From Terriglobia bacterium (GTDB lineage: Bacteria > Acidobacteriota > Terriglobia > Bryobacterales > Bryobacteraceae): a stretch of 64,000 nucleotides of DNA. Location of the stretch: NCBI GenBank assembly GCA_020073265.1, contig JAIQFN010000014.1, forward strand, positions 1-64,000. Direction: 5' to 3'. The position numbers and the translations under genes were made by a program. Under the pieces are notes generated by a model. It saw only the letters and a list, made by a program, of their open reading frames with translations, was not told the origin of the DNA and did no database searches. Positions 61,798 through 64,000 of the stretch are shown one piece after another. Position 1 is the first letter of the stretch; the number at the start of each line of letters is the position of its first letter.

Positions 61798-64000
61798 TTA
61801 GATATGGGCCATCAGCGGGTGCTGCATGGGCTTACCCGCCTCGAGCGACTCCAGAATGGTGTCGGGGTTCACCGGCGCGCGCCGGATCACTTCGTCGCCG
61901 ACCGCGTCGGTCAGCGCGTTCAAAATAGCTGCGAAACCGCCGCCCACCGGGGGCTCACCGATACCGCGCGAACCCACCGGAGTCTCGGGATCCGGAATGT
62001 CCAGAGCGTTCCACTTCATGTTGGCTGGAACGTCCAGAATCGTAGGGGGCTTGCTGTGGTGGAATCGCTTGGAGAGCGTGGCTCCGTATTGCGGATCCAT
62101 CACCCACTTCTGCCCGATCGCATGTCCGATGCCCAGCGTCGAGCGCCCCAGCACCTGGCCGCCCAGCGCTCTGGGGTGAAGAACGGTTCCGACGTCGGCA
62201 TAGGTCATGAAGTCGACGATGTGGTATTTGCCGGTTTCGAGGTCCACTTCGACCTCGGCGAAGCTGGCGACGTAAGAATGGGTCTGGCCGTCGCGCGGAT
62301 ACTTGTCGCGCGCGGACGCCACAAAGCCCTGGCCGGCGAGCGCGGCAACCGATGCCTTGGTCACTTTGTTTACGTCCGGGTTGGCTTCGTGACCGTCGTA
62401 GATGCCGCCCATCTGGATGGCTTTCTGCGCGGCTTGGGCGAGCGTCATGCCCGCGCCACCGCCCTTGCGGAAGACGCGTTCGTTGGCGACCTCGTAATTC
62501 TCGGGACTGCCGCCGAGGCTTTTCGCCGCGATTTCCTGGAGCCGCTTCTTAGCTTCCATGGCCACCGCGTGCGCGGCGCGCGTCATGGCGTGAGTAGTCT
62601 GGCTGCCGCCGGAGACGCAACTCCAGGGCAGATTCTTCGCGTTGGTGCCCCAGCACACATCGCACTTCTCCCATGGCACGCCGAGGATCTCGGCGCCCAC
62701 GCGATGGACGTCGATCACCGACTCAGTACCCAGGTTGCCGATTCCCGATTGGAAGCAGATGTGCCCGTCGGGCTTGATGAGCAGCAGGCCGTCGAACCCG
62801 GTGGAGCCGCCGACATAGCAACCCATCGCCACGCCGACGCCCCGCACCTTGGTCCCGATGCGCTTGGGATTGCGCGCGATTCGTTCCTTGTAGTTGAACT
62901 CTTCGGATCCGCGATTCAACGCTTCCTTGATGAACGCGCTGGTGGCATAGCCGCGCTTGCCTCGAATCGCGGGACCCAGCGGAGCCTTGCCCTCGGGTGC
63001 GTTGATGGTGCGGATGGCCACCTGATCGAGATTCAGCTTGCGGCCCGCCTTCGACACGATTTGCTCCATGATGGTGGTGCCCTGCATGCCGCCCGGCGAG
63101 CTCTGGGCGCTGCGCGGTGGCGTGTTGGTCATCACGGTGAGCCCGCGGAACCGCATGGTCTCCGGCTGGTACAGCAGCGACACGATGCGGCCGGAAGACG
63201 GAGCATCGCCCACTGGATCGTACGGACCGGTGTTGACCAGGACGAACATGTCGAGCGCCGTGATACGGCCTTCTTTCGAAAACCCGACCTTCATGCGGCC
63301 CATCATGCTGGGCCGCGCGCGCCCGATGAAACTCTCTTCCTCGCGCGACAGCCGCATCATGACCGGGGCGTTGCATTTCTTAGAAAGCAGGGCCGGGATG
63401 ATGAGAGAAATGGCGCCTGTGATCTTGCTGCCGAATCCGCCGCCGGTGTACTCGCTGATGAGCACGACGTTCTCCGGTTTGATGTTCAGCCAGCGGCCGA
63501 TGGCCGGAACAGTTTGGATGGTGCTCTGCGTTCCGGTGTGGACGTACACCTTGCCGTTCTGCCAGTAGGCCATCGCGCTGCGCGTTTCCATGCAGTGGTG
63601 GCTGGTGTCCGGCGTGACGAAGGTCTCGTCCAGAACCAGGGCGGCCTTCTTGAAGCCTTCCTCGATTTTGCCAACCGACCAGGAGTTCGCGGGATCCTCG
63701 GGCAGCTTGCCCATCGGCAATTTGCCTTCCTTGGCGTCGGCGAAGTCGGCTTCGGTCCACTTCCATTCCTTCGGCTCGATCGGAGGAGGAGGCGGTGGCG
63801 GGTGGCCGGGCGTGGCAGCCGGCGCGGGCGGACGCACCCAGATGTTTCCTCCCACTCTGGCGTTGGGACTGCCGGGCCGCAGTGTTTCGAGAGGATCGAT
63901 GACGAAAGGCAGGTGCTCGAACTCGATCTTGATCTTCTCAATGGCTTCCGCTGCCGTCAGCTCATCCACCGCCGCGACAGCCAGGATCGGCTCGCCCTGA
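61798..64000 (-). CDS. Molybdopterin-binding large subunit of a xanthine-dehydrogenase-family enzyme, 5' end outside window
   Basis: At least 734 residues, with the N-terminus beyond the right edge. The first visible residues GEPILAVAAVDELTA belong to the a/b hammerhead domain. Further motifs: GGGFGSKITGAISLI, a Pro-rich insertion (PGHPPPPPPP), CVSGGSQTTHAMTRA and GSRGIGEPPVGGGFAA with the catalytic Glu near the end. The family hydroxylates aldehydes, purines, CO or aromatic CoA esters. First visible gene of the operon. Confidence 0.9.
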   Translation of the reverse strand, partial: QGEPILAVAAVDELTAAEAIEKIKIEFEHLPFVIDPLETLRPGSPNARVGGNIWVRPPAPAATPGHPPPPPPPIEPKEWKWTEADFADAKEGKLPMGKLPEDPANSWSVGKIEEGFKKAALVLDETFVTPDTSHHCMETRSAMAYWQNGKVYVHTGTQSTIQTVPAIGRWLNIKPENVVLISEYTGGGFGSKITGAISLIIPALLSKKCNAPVMMRLSREEESFIGRARPSMMGRMKVGFSKEGRITALDMFVLVNTGPYDPVGDAPSSGRIVSLLYQPETMRFRGLTVMTNTPPRSAQSSPGGMQGTTIMEQIVSKAGRKLNLDQVAIRTINAPEGKAPLGPAIRGKRGYATSAFIKEALNRGSEEFNYKERIARNPKRIGTKVRGVGVAMGCYVGGSTGFDGLLLIKPDGHICFQSGIGNLGTESVIDVHRVGAEILGVPWEKCDVCWGTNAKNLPWSCVSGGSQTTHAMTRAAHAVAMEAKKRLQEIAAKSLGGSPENYEVANERVFRKGGGAGMTLAQAAQKAIQMGGIYDGHEANPDVNKVTKASVAALAGQGFVASARDKYPRDGQTHSYVASFAEVEVDLETGKYHIVDFMTYADVGTVLHPRALGGQVLGRSTLGIGHAIGQKWVMDPQYGATLSKRFHHSKPPTILDVPANMKWNALDIPDPETPVGSRGIGEPPVGGGFAAILNALTDAVGDEVIRRAPVNPDTILESLEAGKPMQHPLMAHI

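Overview
The window looks like a chromosomal segment of an Acidobacteriota bacterium, most likely from the Solibacter/Bryobacter lineage. The evidence is family content recognised by eye: a secreted protein ending in the Solibacter-type C-terminal domain (23290-25014), a MacB-like orphan permease of the acidobacterial duplicated type (53053-55491), an acidobacterial-style secreted VWFA protein (44625-45545), high GC with strong GC bias at third codon positions, and many secreted proteins of unknown role. I saw no rRNA, tRNA, CRISPR array, insertion sequence or prophage, so this is mostly ordinary chromosome with short dispersed palindromic repeats.

Layout. 1-3050: a PQQ dehydrogenase/cytochrome c pair divergent from a PLP amino-acid decarboxylase. 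3003-6483: a three-gene sugar-nucleotide/lipid glycosylation operon (ArnA-dehydrogenase-like, DPM-like GT2, GT-C). 6711-9292: a BON protein, a zinc-ribbon membrane protein and an S41 protease. 9302-15973: a phenylalanine/tyrosine degradation region (phenylalanine hydroxylase, HisC-like aminotransferase, HPP dioxygenase, homogentisate dioxygenase, flavin reductase) with a VapBC module and a DsbA-like protein inside it. 16074-19689: malonyl-CoA-synthetase-like enzyme, GrpB protein, MFS-ABM fusion. 19714-23200: a TROVE/Ro60 protein, a small cysteine protein and a Tat-exported aminotransferase. 23290-30325: secreted repeat-domain protein, hydrolase, tandem structured repeats, CBS protein with a hairpin over its ribosome site, hemerythrin/xylose isomerase pair, and a frameshifted gene. 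30365-38522: YbaK, trmFO-xerC, secreted amidohydrolase, MetX-like hydrolase, methyltransferase, ssb. 38722-47563: secreted proteins, PfkB kinase, rhomboid, bshB1, acyl-CoA carboxylase, VWFA protein, selB. 47695-52496: radical SAM protein, membrane protein plus winged-helix regulator, uppS and a sigma-54 activator. 52497-53052: a gene-poor region holding a sigma-54-type promoter, a 16-residue peptide gene and a terminator. 53053-64000: ABC permease, HD-GYP/GAF/GGDEF protein, CHAD protein and a molybdenum hydroxylase operon with a membrane cytochrome b.

The most notable signals are: (1) the divergent unit of a FHA-GAF-AAA-Fis activator, palindromes, a near-consensus sigma-54 promoter and a 16-residue peptide with an excellent ribosome site and its own terminator; (2) the Ro60 locus with an unexplained 317-bp non-coding neighbour; (3) two tandem about 92-bp repeats that fold into the same multi-stem RNA with compensatory changes; (4) a hairpin that can hide the Shine-Dalgarno of a CBS-domain gene. 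Several genes have a -10 box 6-9 bp before the start codon, which suggests leaderless mRNAs. Two dispersed palindromic repeat families sit almost only in intergenic gaps.

Gene starts were moved downstream of the longest open frame wherever a ribosome site, signal peptide or family alignment from memory supported it. All family names rest on motif recognition, not on database searches.
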